Made by a program: the position numbers and the translations under genes. A DNA stretch of 63,342 nt from assembly GCA_021781415.1 (NCBI GenBank), contig JAJXWW010000229.1, forward strand, positions 1-63,342, read 5' to 3'. Origin of the DNA: Planctomycetota bacterium (GTDB lineage: Bacteria; Planctomycetota; Planctomycetia; Gemmatales; Gemmataceae). A model generated the notes under the pieces. It was given only the letters and a program-made list of their open reading frames with translations. It made no database searches and was not told the DNA's origin. The first letter of the stretch is position 1. Each line of letters starts with the position of its first letter. This document shows positions 16,320-24,841 of this stretch, piece after piece.

Positions 16320-17141
16320 TCAATCCCGCAATCCGGCCTGGCGTAAAAGTTGAGCCGTCGCCTCGTAAGCCTCGCGCACCCATTCGACGATGCGCTCCGG
16401 CTGCGGCGAGTACTCCAACTCGATGCTGATGACACCGTCGATGGCTAACTCCTTGATCTCGCGCAGATACGGCAGGAAATCGACGACGCCGCGTCCGGGT
16501 GGAAGATCGCCGTGAACCTTGCCGTCGCAATCGCTGAGGTGAACGTGGGTTGCCAGGCCGCGAAGCTGGCGCAGTTCCTCCGGTGGGACACCCGAAAGTT
16601 GCAGGTGCGAAATGTCGATGTTGGCGCGAACGGCGGGATGGTTCACCTCTCGAAGGAAGCGCGCCATCGTCTCGACATTGCGGATCAACGAAAGCCGGAA
16701 AGGTTCCAATTCCAAGGCGATCAGCAGATCGAGATCGGCGGCGTACTTGCCCAGTTCGCGGACGTTGCGGACGGCGGTTTGCCATTGCTCCGACGCCGAG
16801 ATAACTTGGCGTTCCCAGATGTATTCGCCGAGAACGAGCAAGACGTTCTTGGCCTCGTATTCGTAGGCGAGATCGAGATACCGACGGCAACGCTCGAGAT
16901 GAAAGCGCTGCACGCTGGGGTTGAAGTCGATGAGACCGACGGCGACGCAGGCAATGCTAATAATCGGCAGGCCGACGCGCTGGCATTCGTGGCGAATCTG
17001 TCGTCGTTCGCGGGGATCGAGGTCGAGCGGATCGGCAAAGATGTCGATGGTATCGAAGCCGATTTCCTTGGTCGCGTGGATGCCGAACGCCGTGTCGCGT
17101 CCCGCCTGCGCCCACGCCGAGTTGATGAGTCCGAGTTTCAA
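16320..17141 (-). CDS. sugar phosphate isomerase/epimerase-like TIM-barrel protein
   Basis: A 273-residue single-domain protein of the xylose-isomerase-like AP-endonuclease-2 superfamily (TIM barrel). Metal-binding positions are suggested by the acidic and His residues ending the strands: LLVLGEYIWE, LLIALELEPF, RANIDISHLQL, THVHLSDCDG and SIELEYSP. These proteins isomerise or epimerise sugars or keto acids with divalent metal. The substrate cannot be named. There is no signal peptide. The gene ends 39 bases before the tRNA-Leu 5' end, so the two may be cotranscribed. Confidence 0.8.
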   Translation of the reverse strand: MKLGLINSAWAQAGRDTAFGIHATKEIGFDTIDIFADPLDLDPRERRQIRHECQRVGLPIISIACVAVGLIDFNPSVQRFHLERCRRYLDLAYEYEAKNVLLVLGEYIWERQVISASEQWQTAVRNVRELGKYAADLDLLIALELEPFRLSLIRNVETMARFLREVNHPAVRANIDISHLQLSGVPPEELRQLRGLATHVHLSDCDGKVHGDLPPGRGVVDFLPYLREIKELAIDGVISIELEYSPQPERIVEWVREAYEATAQLLRQAGLRD

Positions 17142-17301
17142 GGTGACGACTCCAGAGGAAGAGTGGACGAAGGATCTCTGATCAGCGTATCAGGATCGAA
17201 GAAGTGGGAACACGCCTCTTTCCGCCTTTGCCGTCGCTCTGGATAATGCTCTAATAGGTCGCTCGCGGAAACGCGGACGGCGGACGACAACGCACGTAAG
17301 T

Positions 17302-18309
17302 ATGTCGAGGAGTGTCCCTATCGTGTCCGTGGGCGAAGTCTGGATCTATCTGGGTTTTTTTGTGACGCTGGTGGCAGCTGGACTGGGTCTGCCCGCGCCG
17401 GAGGAGCTGGTAATTAGCGGAGCGGGCGTCCTAGCGGGCCAGCTGCCATCCGATCCAGATGTCTTCGACGTGCCGGTCGCCTACCCCAACCCGGCCGATG
17501 TTGCCGGCCTGCTGGCGTTCGATCCGCAGGCGGGATCGGTCGGCGGTTTGCCTTGGGCCGCATTCGTCTACTCGGGCGCGCCGCACGAGTTGGAACCGCG
17601 AGATGTCGCCGCTCTATTGGCCTTCGATCCTCAAGCCGGCTCCTTGGCCGCCCTGCCCTGGGGCGCGTTGGCCCGCGCTTCGCCACCCGTCGAATCGCGG
17701 ATCGACCTCCCTCCCGATCGGATTCGCGTTCGGTGGTGGATTCTTCTGCCGGTGTGTATTGTCGGCGTCGTCTTCAGCGACATTGTCCTGTATACGGTAG
17801 GTCGTCGTCTCGGCGGTTGGCTCTTTGAACGTCCGTGGATGACGCGCATGCTCCCCATCGAAAAAAGGAGGCGAACCGAAGCCAACTTTCATCGCTACGG
17901 CGTTAGCATCCTCATCATCGGAAGGCTGGTCCCTGGCATTCGCGCGCCGTTGTTCCTCACCGCCGGGTCGATGCGCTTGCCCTTGCCTCGTTTTTTGCTC
18001 GCCGACGGACTTGGCGCGGTCGTTGGCAATAGTCTCTTCTTCTTCTTGGGTTTTTGGCTGGGCAAGTCGATCGAATCGTTGGTGGGACAGGCCGAGGAGA
18101 AACTGAAGCCTATTTTGATCGTCGTGGTAGTGGGATTGTTGGTAGCCCTGTCGTTGTGGCTTTTTCTCCGCCACCCCGTCCCTGTGGGCGATCCGCAAGA
18201 AGTGCCTCTGATCGGCTCGCAGGTGGCCTCGCACATCGATCAAGCGGACGCTTCCGAGAAAGCCGAGGGCAAGGATTCGCCGAATCGGAAGGAGACACCC
18301 CATTCGTAG
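17302..18309 (+). CDS. DedA/VTT family membrane protein with a duplicated insert
   Basis: The DedA-family parts are clear: an opening re-entrant segment (LGFFVTLVAAGLGLPAPEEL, about 16-36), then later FSDIVLYTVGRRLGGWLFER, the hallmark RYGVSILIIGRLVPGIRAP and GSMRLPLPRFLLADGLGAVV, and C-terminal membrane segments. This family is implicated in membrane lipid flipping and envelope homeostasis. Between the first segment and the rest lies an insertion of about 95 residues (roughly 50-145) not typical of DedA. It contains two copies of a unit DVAxLLAFDPQAGSxxxLPW, about 50 residues apart. A polar tail of about 40 residues follows the last helix. The start at 17302 places the first helix correctly. 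Confidence 0.82.
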   Translation: MSRSVPIVSVGEVWIYLGFFVTLVAAGLGLPAPEELVISGAGVLAGQLPSDPDVFDVPVAYPNPADVAGLLAFDPQAGSVGGLPWAAFVYSGAPHELEPRDVAALLAFDPQAGSLAALPWGALARASPPVESRIDLPPDRIRVRWWILLPVCIVGVVFSDIVLYTVGRRLGGWLFERPWMTRMLPIEKRRRTEANFHRYGVSILIIGRLVPGIRAPLFLTAGSMRLPLPRFLLADGLGAVVGNSLFFFLGFWLGKSIESLVGQAEEKLKPILIVVVVGLLVALSLWLFLRHPVPVGDPQEVPLIGSQVASHIDQADASEKAEGKDSPNRKETPHS

Positions 18310-18321
18310 CGTCGGGAACTG

Positions 18322-19752
18322 TCACTTTCCCGATCCCGCGCGGCCATCGTCGTGCAGGTGGTTGAGATAGCGTCGAAAATCGGCCTCGAACTTCGTCACG
18401 GGCTGCCCAGTCAAGGCGACGAACGCCTCCACCGGATCGGTTCCACGCTTCAGCTGGCGCACATAGGCATCGAGTGCCGGAGTGCCGATTAGTTTGCGGT
18501 CGAAGGTGAGATAAAAGGCCAGCCCCCACGATGCGAGATAATAGCGATCTGAAACGAGCTTGTCGCCGTCGTGAGCCACCAGAAACTGTTTGGGTCCGGA
18601 TCGAAGCAGGTCGACGAGCGAGGGCCAATTCTCCTTGCCGAGCGCTTGACGAACGGCCTGCAAGCGTTCTTTGTCGGCGTGTCCGATGCGCAACTCTCCC
18701 ACCTCGAATACGGCCGTCTCGAAGATTTGCGCCAGCCCTTCGTTCAGCCAACGGGGCAACTCCCCATCGCGGGGCGGATAGACGAAGTTGAGCAGATAAG
18801 CGTGGAACGCTTCGTGGAACAATCGCTGAAACAGTCGATGGTGAGCGCGCGCGAGCGTTTCCCGATTGCGCGACTCGGCCGCTTGAATGCTGCGGCGCTG
18901 TCCCGCCAGCGCCGCTTTGAACTCGGCGGGGATCTCGCCTTTATACGCCTTGCGCAAGTCCGCCTCGCACTCGTCTACCTTGACGCGCAGCTTGACGTGA
19001 TCGCGGTGGATGCGCTCGATCTCCTCGCTCATGTGACGCCAATCGAAAGCGCTGACGATTTGATTCTTTTCGGGATCGAAAAAGGCAGGATTGAGGAAAG
19101 AAACCCCTCGACCGCGCACCAGCTGTCGATAGTCGTCCAACGATTGCGGCAACAGAACGCGGGTGGGTAGGCCCTTGGCGCGCGGCGGCAAACTGCGAAA
19201 GTAGGCGGCGTAGACTTGTTCCAATTGCATGGCCGCCACGATGACCACGCGGCGCGGCGCGTTGGATTCCAACTCAAAATACGTCGAACGATAAGCTAGC
19301 GCCTTGCTCTTGCCGTCGCCCGGCCAGACGGTTTCGTGCAGCTCGATTTTGTCGGCCCCCGGTAGCTCCGATTTCTCGGACACCAGTGCTTTGAACGGAT
19401 CGGGGCGTTGGCGATGCTCTTCCCGCAGGCCGAGAAAACGCCGACGCAAGATCTCGTGTTCGAGATCGGGCAACATTTCGACGCGATCGACCTCGGCCCG
19501 GGGTAGCGTTATGCGATAAAAAATGGTTGGCCGACCCGGATTGCGAACGATGCACCACATTCGCACGTCGCCCCCATCGCGCGCCTCGACCAGACCGCGA
19601 TAGAGATCGCCCTTTTTCCGATAGACGACGTCGTATTTCCAATCGTCGCCTCCAGGCACGCCATCGGCGGCCCGAAGCGAGACCGGCGAGGTCGTCGAGC
19701 AATCGAGACAGGTGATGAGGATCAGAAGTAGGAACCAAACGGAATGCTTCAT
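18322..19752 (-). CDS. exported metalloprotease-like protein (DUF1570-type)
   Basis: The start is ATG 19752, placing a hydrophobic signal at the N terminus (MKHSVWFLLLILITCLDCS), with a possible lipobox Cys. The 476-residue mature part ends in a gluzincin-like domain: RLFHEAFHAYLLNF (HExxH-type HEAFH, about residue 315) and PRWLNEGLAQIFE, with the Glu expected as third zinc ligand. This layout matches planctomycete proteins annotated DUF1570. The target is unknown; the site is the periplasm or outer surface. It converges with the DedA gene, 12 bases from its stop. The N-terminal 290 residues are family-specific. Confidence 0.78.
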   Translation of the reverse strand: MKHSVWFLLLILITCLDCSTTSPVSLRAADGVPGGDDWKYDVVYRKKGDLYRGLVEARDGGDVRMWCIVRNPGRPTIFYRITLPRAEVDRVEMLPDLEHEILRRRFLGLREEHRQRPDPFKALVSEKSELPGADKIELHETVWPGDGKSKALAYRSTYFELESNAPRRVVIVAAMQLEQVYAAYFRSLPPRAKGLPTRVLLPQSLDDYRQLVRGRGVSFLNPAFFDPEKNQIVSAFDWRHMSEEIERIHRDHVKLRVKVDECEADLRKAYKGEIPAEFKAALAGQRRSIQAAESRNRETLARAHHRLFQRLFHEAFHAYLLNFVYPPRDGELPRWLNEGLAQIFETAVFEVGELRIGHADKERLQAVRQALGKENWPSLVDLLRSGPKQFLVAHDGDKLVSDRYYLASWGLAFYLTFDRKLIGTPALDAYVRQLKRGTDPVEAFVALTGQPVTKFEADFRRYLNHLHDDGRAGSGK

Positions 19753-20032
19753 GGGGCGGATCGGCCTCCTCGATCCAAAGATAATCGCCTTCGTTTTACT
19801 ATATCGGCTGAGAGGCGATCCGAGAAGTGCTTCGGCCTTCTGTAGAGCCACTTGCGTCGTTCGACGATTCCCGTCTCTCACGACGACCTAGACGGCGTTC
19901 GGATCGGTTTCGCAATCCCTTCCCGAATGGAATGTTTCGTAAGCCGCTCCTCATCAACCCTGCCAACGCCTCGGAACGCAAACCTCTCACTGGCGTAATT
20001 CCGACCGGGAAACGGTTCGTGCCGGTAAACGA

Positions 20033-20058
20033 CAACGCCACCCGTTGGGGTGGCGTTG
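20033..20058. terminator. hairpin downstream of the small CxxC protein gene
   Basis: A perfect 10-bp stem (CAACGCCACC at 20033-20042, GGTGGCGTTG at 20049-20058) with a 6-base loop, 33 bases after the stop of the minus-strand gene at 20092. No T-run follows, so it may end transcription with Rho or only stabilise the message. The rest of 19753-20091 shows no gene. Confidence 0.5.
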
Positions 20059-20091
20059 CTGAATCGAATCGTCAAAGCCTTTGCCGAGCAA

Positions 20092-20406
20092 TTACTTGGC
20101 GTATTCGACCTTGCTGACCTTAATCGTGCTTTTGCCGTCTTTGGTCGTGACGGAGCCGGTCACGCTTCCTTCTTTGGCCTTCTTGCAGGTATCCGCGTGA
20201 TACTTCTTGTTGCTGGCCGTGTCAAACCAGTACAGTTTGTCCTTGACCTTGATGACGGTGTGGCACTTCGGAGATTCACCCAGATCGCACTTGGCGCAGG
20301 TGATCGTTCCCTTGAGCTTTTCTTCCTTCTTGTCGTCCGCTTTCGCCAACGCCAAGAAGCTCAATACCACTACCAAGCTGACGCCCACCTTCAACGCTGC
20401 CTTCAT
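20092..20406 (-). CDS. small secreted CxxC protein (DUF6370-like)
   Basis: A 104-residue protein with a signal peptide (MKAALKVGVSLVVVLSFLAL, ending AKA) and a compact domain with CAKCDLGESPKCHT and KKYHADTCKK, four Cys that could bind a metal or form disulfides, then a strand-rich tail (GSVTTKDGKSTIKVSKV). From memory this fits a planctomycete family labelled DUF6370. The function is unknown; it acts outside the cytoplasm. A GGGAGG ribosome-binding site precedes the ATG. Confidence 0.78.
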   Translation of the reverse strand: MKAALKVGVSLVVVLSFLALAKADDKKEEKLKGTITCAKCDLGESPKCHTVIKVKDKLYWFDTASNKKYHADTCKKAKEGSVTGSVTTKDGKSTIKVSKVEYAK

Positions 20407-20625
20407 CGCCGAACCTCCCTTTTACCAATACCACGAGTTATGGAACAACGGTTACCCCGTCGCGGTTTGGGGCTTAGCTAGTCTACTCAATCCCGAACCG
20501 AGAGCAAACCGCGACCTCTGGAGATGCAGACGAATATAAACCGGCGAGCTATTCAAATCAATGTTCTTCTTTTGTCTCCGATTGCAGGGGAGCGTCTTCC
20601 TCGTTCGTTTGACCGACCCAGCCAT

Positions 20626-20653
20626 TGACACGCTTCCGTTACGCTTTAGAATG
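20626..20653 (+). promoter_or_regulatory. sigma-70-type promoter of the arg operon
   Basis: TTGACA at 20626-20631, a 16-base spacer and TAGAAT at 20648-20653. Transcription would start near 20660, leaving a leader of about 58 nt before argB. This is the best housekeeping promoter seen in the window. The rest of the 311-base stretch 20407-20717 holds no gene, and no ARG-box operator was recognised. Confidence 0.6.
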
Positions 20654-20717
20654 TTCTTTTCCCATACGCCCTTCTCATTACCCTTGTTTTACCGAGGGGA
20701 GCGGTGATACGACCGTG

Positions 20718-21608
20718 ATGGACGACGCCATCCGCAAAGCCGAAGCACTCATCGAAGCGCGCAACTACATCCGGATGTTCCGCGATCGGCTCACCGTTAT
20801 CAAGCTCGGCGGTAGCGCCATGGAGGATGCCGGCGCGCTCGAGGCGACCCTGCAAGATGTCGTCTTCATGGAGACGGTTGGGATGCGCCCCATTCTCGTT
20901 CACGGCGGCGGCAAGCCGATCGACCGAGCGATGGCCCGCTCCGGTTTACAGCCGCGCAAGATTCAGGGACGGCGCTACACCGACGAAGCCACGCTCGCCA
21001 TCGTTGTCGATGTCTTGCTCCGCGAGATCAACGAAGACATCGTTCGCGCCATTCGTCGTTTGGGGGGGCGAGCGGTTGGATTGCACTCCGGCTCATTGCA
21101 AAGTCTCTTCGGCGAACGCCTGACTTTGCCGGGTTCGGAGGGCAAACCGATCGACCTCGGTTTCGTCGGTCGTGTCACCCGGGTCGATGGCTCGCTTATC
21201 GAGTCGTTTTGCGCGGGCGGAGTGGTGCCGGTCATTCCCTCGGTGGCATTGGACACGGCGATGGATCGACGGGAAGATTGGTTGAACGTCAACGCCGACA
21301 CCGCCGCCGCCGCCGTCGCCGCCGCTCTTCGCGCCGAAAAGCTGGTCTTCCTCACCGATACGCCGGGCATTTTGATGGATCGCAACAAGTCCGATTCGCT
21401 GTTGCCTAGCCTCGACGCGGCTCGCTGCCGCCAGCTGATCGAAACGCGCGTGATCGACGAGGGGATGATTCCCAAAGTCGAGGCGTGTCTCGACAGCCTT
21501 CGCTCCGGCGTTCGTAAGACGCACATGATCGACGGCCGCCTGCGTCATTCCCTCTTGTTGGAGATTTACACCGACCGAGGCGTCGGCACGGAGATTACCC
21601 TCAATTAG
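20718..21608 (+). CDS. argB: acetylglutamate kinase
   Basis: ArgB phosphorylates N-acetylglutamate, the committed step of arginine synthesis. It is 296 residues from ATG 20718 (MDDAIRKAEALIEARNYIRM); a GTG at 20715 is possible. Amino-acid-kinase motifs: VIKLGGSAM, ILVHGGGKPID, the acyl-substrate loop GLQPRKIQGRRYT and LVFLTDTPGIL. The N-terminal helix is typical of arginine-sensitive hexameric forms, so feedback inhibition is likely. It is first in the operon, followed by a palindromic repeat and argD. Confidence 0.94.
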   Translation: MDDAIRKAEALIEARNYIRMFRDRLTVIKLGGSAMEDAGALEATLQDVVFMETVGMRPILVHGGGKPIDRAMARSGLQPRKIQGRRYTDEATLAIVVDVLLREINEDIVRAIRRLGGRAVGLHSGSLQSLFGERLTLPGSEGKPIDLGFVGRVTRVDGSLIESFCAGGVVPVIPSVALDTAMDRREDWLNVNADTAAAAVAAALRAEKLVFLTDTPGILMDRNKSDSLLPSLDAARCRQLIETRVIDEGMIPKVEACLDSLRSGVRKTHMIDGRLRHSLLLEIYTDRGVGTEITLN

Positions 21609-21609
21609 C

Positions 21610-21668
21610 TTAGCCGCGACCCGAAGGGGAGCGCGGGAGTCTCGCGCTTCCCTTCGGGTCGCGGCTAA
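21610..21668. repeat. REP-like palindrome between argB and argD
   Basis: Arms 21610-21635 (TTAGCCGCGACCCGAAGGGG, then AGCGCG) and 21643-21668 are complementary at 25 of 26 positions (the mismatch is G-U in RNA) around a 7-base loop. It begins 2 bases after the argB stop. A second member, with the same TTAGCCGCGAC outer arm and GGAGCGCG inner arm, is at 33111-33179. Likely roles are message stabilisation or a mobile REP/MITE-type repeat. Confidence 0.75.
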
Positions 21669-21684
21669 CCGAAATGTTACCGCC

Positions 21685-22869
21685 ATGAAACAAGCCACAC
21701 TCGAACAATTTCAGCGTTACGTCATTCCCAATTACACGCGCTATCCGGTGTGTTTGGTGCGCGGCGTGGGTTCGTCGGTATGGGACGATGAAGGCAATCG
21801 CTATCTCGATTTCTTTCCCGGCTGGGGTTGCGATCTGCTCGGCCACTGTCCGCCGCGCGTGGTCCAGGCCGTGCAAGCGCAGGTGGCCCAACTCATCCAT
21901 GTACCCAATACTTGGTACATGGAAGCGCAGGGACGCTTGGCCGAGGCATTGAGCGAACGCACCGGCTGGGGAGGCCAGTGCTTCTTCTGCAACAGCGGAA
22001 CCGAGGCGAACGAGGCAGCCATCAAGATCGCCCGCCTGCACGGCAAACCGGGGCGTTACAAGATCGTCAGTATGCTCGATAGCTTTCACGGCCGCACGCT
22101 GGGAGCGCTGAGCGCCACGGGGCAGCCCAAGTACCATAAGGGGCTCGAACCGCTGCTGGCCGGTTTCAACTACGCTCCCTACGGCGATCTCGACGCGGCG
22201 GCCAAGCTCATCGACGGCGAGACATGCGCTATCATGGTCGAGCCGATTCAGGGCGAAGGCGGCATCAATCTCCCGCCTCCGGGCTATCTGCAAGGATTAC
22301 GCGAGTTGTGCGACCGCCATAATCTCTTGTTGATTTTCGACGAAGTGCAAGCGGGCATGGGACGAACGGGACGTTGGTTTGCCGCCCAACATTGGGACGT
22401 GCAACCGGACGTGACGACCTTGGCCAAGGCGTTGGCCGGAGGCGTGGCGGCGGGCGCACTGATCGCTCGCCCAGAGGCGGCGGAGAAACTCCGACCCGGT
22501 ACTCATGCCGCCACGTTTGGAGGCAATCCTCTGGCCTGCGTCGCCGCCTTGGCCACCATCGAAACCATCGAAGCCGAGAAGCTACTCCAACGCGCCGAGG
22601 AACTGGGCGCGTATTTCCAACAGCGATTCGATGCGATTCGTTCGCGCTGCTCGCTGCTCCGAGAGGTGCGCGTCAAGGGCGTTATGATCGGTTTGGAACT
22701 AGCGGTAGATGGCGCGCCGGTTGTCGAGGCGTGTCTGAAGCGGCGCTTGCTCATCAACTGCACGCATTCCACGGTTCTGCGGCTGCTCCCGGCTCTCACG
22801 CTCAGCGACGCCGAGCGCGACGAAGGCTGTGACATTTTGGAAGACGTTTTAGCGAACATTACGGTGTAA
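21685..22869 (+). CDS. argD: acetylornithine aminotransferase
   Basis: A PLP enzyme converting N-acetylglutamate semialdehyde to acetylornithine. It is 394 residues with class III aminotransferase marks: FFCNSGTEANEAAIK, DSFHGRTLGALS, LIFDEVQAGMGRTG and the PLP-Lys in TTLAKALAGGVAAGALIA. Members may also act in lysine or putrescine pathways, but the context between argB and argF decides for arginine. Its stop is 2 bases from the argF start. Confidence 0.94.
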   Translation: MKQATLEQFQRYVIPNYTRYPVCLVRGVGSSVWDDEGNRYLDFFPGWGCDLLGHCPPRVVQAVQAQVAQLIHVPNTWYMEAQGRLAEALSERTGWGGQCFFCNSGTEANEAAIKIARLHGKPGRYKIVSMLDSFHGRTLGALSATGQPKYHKGLEPLLAGFNYAPYGDLDAAAKLIDGETCAIMVEPIQGEGGINLPPPGYLQGLRELCDRHNLLLIFDEVQAGMGRTGRWFAAQHWDVQPDVTTLAKALAGGVAAGALIARPEAAEKLRPGTHAATFGGNPLACVAALATIETIEAEKLLQRAEELGAYFQQRFDAIRSRCSLLREVRVKGVMIGLELAVDGAPVVEACLKRRLLINCTHSTVLRLLPALTLSDAERDEGCDILEDVLANITV

Positions 22870-22871
22870 TC

Positions 22872-23786
22872 ATGAAGCACTTTTTAGGTCTGACCGATGT
22901 GTCGGCGGAAGAGTTGACTCATCTTCTCGAAGATGCGGCGCGGTTGAAAGCTGACGCCCAGCGCGGTTCGCGTCCCCCGCTGCTGGCCGGGCGCGTCCTG
23001 GGCATGATCTTCGAGAAACCCTCGCTGCGGACACGCGCGTCGTTCGAGGCGGCCATGGCCCACCTCGGCGGCGCTTCCATCTTCCTCAGTGCCAGCGACG
23101 GTCCCATCGGCCAGCGCGAGAGCGTTGCCGACTTCGCTCGGACGCTGAGCCACTACGTCGATACCGTCGTTCTGCGCACCTTTAAGCATTCGACCATCGA
23201 AGAGTTCGCCCGCCATGCCAGCGTTCCGGTCATCAACGGCCTCTCGGAACTGTGCCACCCGTGTCAGGTTCTCGGCGATTTGCTGACGATTCAAGAGCAT
23301 TTCGAAGGAGGAATCCGAGGCAAAACGCTGGTCTTCGTCGGCGACGGCAACAATGTCGCTCGCTCGCTGGCACTCGGCTGCGGCAAGCTCGGCGCGCGCT
23401 TCATCCTCTCCGCTCCCGAAGGCTATCGCTTCGATGCGGGTTTCGCACAAAGGTTCCAGCGCGTCTGTCCCAAGGCCGAGTTGATTCAAGACGGCATTCC
23501 TTCCCAGGCCGTCTCGCAAGCCGACATCCTCTACACCGACGTTTGGACGAGCATGGGGCAGGAGAGCGAAAGCGAACAGCGCCGCGCCCAATTCGCTCCA
23601 TTTCAGGTCAATGCCCAACTTCTGGCGCAAGCGCCGTCGCACGCGCGGGTCATGCACTGTCTACCGGCCCATCGCGGCGAAGAGATCACCGGCGAGGTGA
23701 TGGACGGGCCGCGCAGCATCGTCTTCGAGCAAGCCGGCAATCGCATGCACGCCCAAAAAGCATTGCTCAAACGGTTGATGGCGTGA
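22872..23786 (+). CDS. argF: ornithine carbamoyltransferase
   Basis: Makes citrulline from ornithine and carbamoyl phosphate. It is 304 residues with the carbamoyl-phosphate loop FEKPSLRTRASFE, NGLSELCHPCQVLGD and the ornithine-binding end MHCLPAHRGEE. The C-terminal codons (ALLKRLMA stop) are part of a 28-bp sequence repeated at 24811-24838, so the 3' end of this gene appears to be a site of insertion or duplication. The gene itself looks intact. Confidence 0.95.
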   Translation: MKHFLGLTDVSAEELTHLLEDAARLKADAQRGSRPPLLAGRVLGMIFEKPSLRTRASFEAAMAHLGGASIFLSASDGPIGQRESVADFARTLSHYVDTVVLRTFKHSTIEEFARHASVPVINGLSELCHPCQVLGDLLTIQEHFEGGIRGKTLVFVGDGNNVARSLALGCGKLGARFILSAPEGYRFDAGFAQRFQRVCPKAELIQDGIPSQAVSQADILYTDVWTSMGQESESEQRRAQFAPFQVNAQLLAQAPSHARVMHCLPAHRGEEITGEVMDGPRSIVFEQAGNRMHAQKALLKRLMA

Positions 23787-23790
23787 GAAC
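23763..23790 (+). repeat. direct repeat, copy 1 (argF 3' end)
   Basis: TTGCTCAAACGGTTGATGGC plus GTGAGAAC covers the last eight codons of argF and its stop. It matches 24811-24838 at 27 of 28 bases. Weaker similarity extends about 18 bases upstream (CGCATGCACGCCCAAAAAGC against CGCACGGTGCGCGCAATCGG), so the second copy looks like a diverged argF tail (ALLK.LMA stop). Confidence 0.85.
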
Positions 23791-23807
23791 TCAGGAAAAC
23801 GCTGCCC

Positions 23808-24161
23808 ATGTCGCCTCGGCGCGTCTCGTTACCTCGAATTCGCGGCACGTAAATCGGACTTCGAGACTGGTCTCTCGTCGATCGAATCGAGTCCGACATG
23901 CGGGCGGGAGTGTACGCTTTCCAGGAGAGACGGGGACAGATTGGTGGTGTGCGTGACCGGCATGGCGTCTATTATGTGATCGAAGGACATCATCGAATTG
24001 TTGCTGCTTTAGAATGGCTTCTCGAGAGCGGTGACGCCACGGCGGTTTTCAGTTTGTTGCGATGGGGATGGTGGACGGAGTTGGAAAAACCGCCCTCGGA
24101 TCGTCGTCCCTTGCAGGCCCGTGATTGGTGGGGAGCCTTTCGCAATTGGATCGGATTTTGA
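23808..24161 (+). pseudogene. ParB-like nuclease-domain protein with an in-frame stop
   Basis: Reading from ATG 23808, the frame gives MSPRRVSLPRIRGT, then TAA (23850-23852), then IGLRDWSLVDRIESDMRAG and on to YYVIEGHHRIVAALEWLL and WWGAFRNWIGF. DWSLVDRI..DMR followed by a (E/S)GHHR segment is the ParB/sulfiredoxin-like fold, used as a DNA-binding or nuclease module and found at the end of polymorphic toxins. The MSPRRVSLPRIRGT part looks like the conserved lead-in of that module, so the TAA interrupts one gene. Translation could restart at ATG 23898 (87 residues). It follows argF by 21 bases and precedes the partner gene by 11 bases. Confidence 0.6.
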
Positions 24162-24172
24162 GAGGAGAGCGC

Positions 24173-24826
24173 ATGGACTCTCTATTATTATCGAGCGATG
24201 GCTTTGAGGTTGGGAGATATGCAGTTCCAGCATTTCACCTCCGGCTCGGTGAATGCGTTTGCCTGCACCTGCGTGAAGAGATTACTTCGTCTGAAGTCGA
24301 GGCGCTAATTGGCGTACTTACAGGCAAAAAGTCATTGGGGGCTATGCGCCTATTTGCCACGGTTCACTGGGCCGCTCCCCTGCGCAATCGTCGTCACGGG
24401 CCACTGGGTTTCTTCCGTTCGAGACGCGTCGCGGATTGGCTCCTGCGAGTTGCCCGCGCTTCACGCACACAAGCGCAAGCTGTTCTTCAACGATTGCATC
24501 CCCAAGACCGCGAGTGTCCTGTAGATCGGCTCGCCGGTACGCCGAAGGCTCTCTTAAGATTGGAGGCAGCTTGGCTCACCGGAGCGCGAGTCGTCGTCTT
24601 CACAACCGCTGGGTTAGATCCACTCGGTATCGAAGCCGTTTATCGAGCGGTTTCTTCTCACTTTCTCCACGGCAGCGCCATCCATCTCTCCTTTCCCTAC
24701 TCTCAAGATGGGCGGTTGCGGCGCGAGTGTTTGGCAACAGCAACCTGCCTCGAACTGAGGGAGATAAAAGTCTCCGTCGATACCCGTTCGCACGGTGCGC
24801 GCAATCGGCGTTGCTCAAATGGTTGA
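24173..24826 (+). CDS. uncharacterised partner of the ParB-like gene (possible immunity or ATPase-like)
   Basis: The start is ATG 24173 with GAGGAGAG just upstream, giving 217 residues and no signal. Visible pieces: SSDGFEVGRYAVPAFHLRLG, then ALIGVLTGKKS and VVVFTTAGLDPLGIEAVYRA. The order (target-entry strand, mid helix, hydrophobic VVVFTTAG strand followed by D) resembles a degenerate ABC-ATPase-like fold, but there is no proper Walker A, so ATP use is doubtful. From memory, this gene type follows the ParB-like module in other planctomycetes, which suggests an immunity or regulatory partner. Its final codons lie in the second copy of the argF-tail repeat, in another frame. Confidence 0.55.
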   Translation: MDSLLLSSDGFEVGRYAVPAFHLRLGECVCLHLREEITSSEVEALIGVLTGKKSLGAMRLFATVHWAAPLRNRRHGPLGFFRSRRVADWLLRVARASRTQAQAVLQRLHPQDRECPVDRLAGTPKALLRLEAAWLTGARVVVFTTAGLDPLGIEAVYRAVSSHFLHGSAIHLSFPYSQDGRLRRECLATATCLELREIKVSVDTRSHGARNRRCSNG

Positions 24827-24838
24827 TGGCGTGAGAAC
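24811..24838 (+). repeat. direct repeat, copy 2 (diverged argF tail)
   Basis: TTGCTCAAATGGTTGATGGC plus GTGAGAAC, 27 of 28 identical to the argF 3' end at 23763-23790, 1048 bases away. It lies at the end of the first cargo module, and the next gene starts 4 bases later. This is what a site-specific insertion or a tandem duplication at the argF end would leave. Confidence 0.85.
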
Positions 24839-24841
24839 CGA

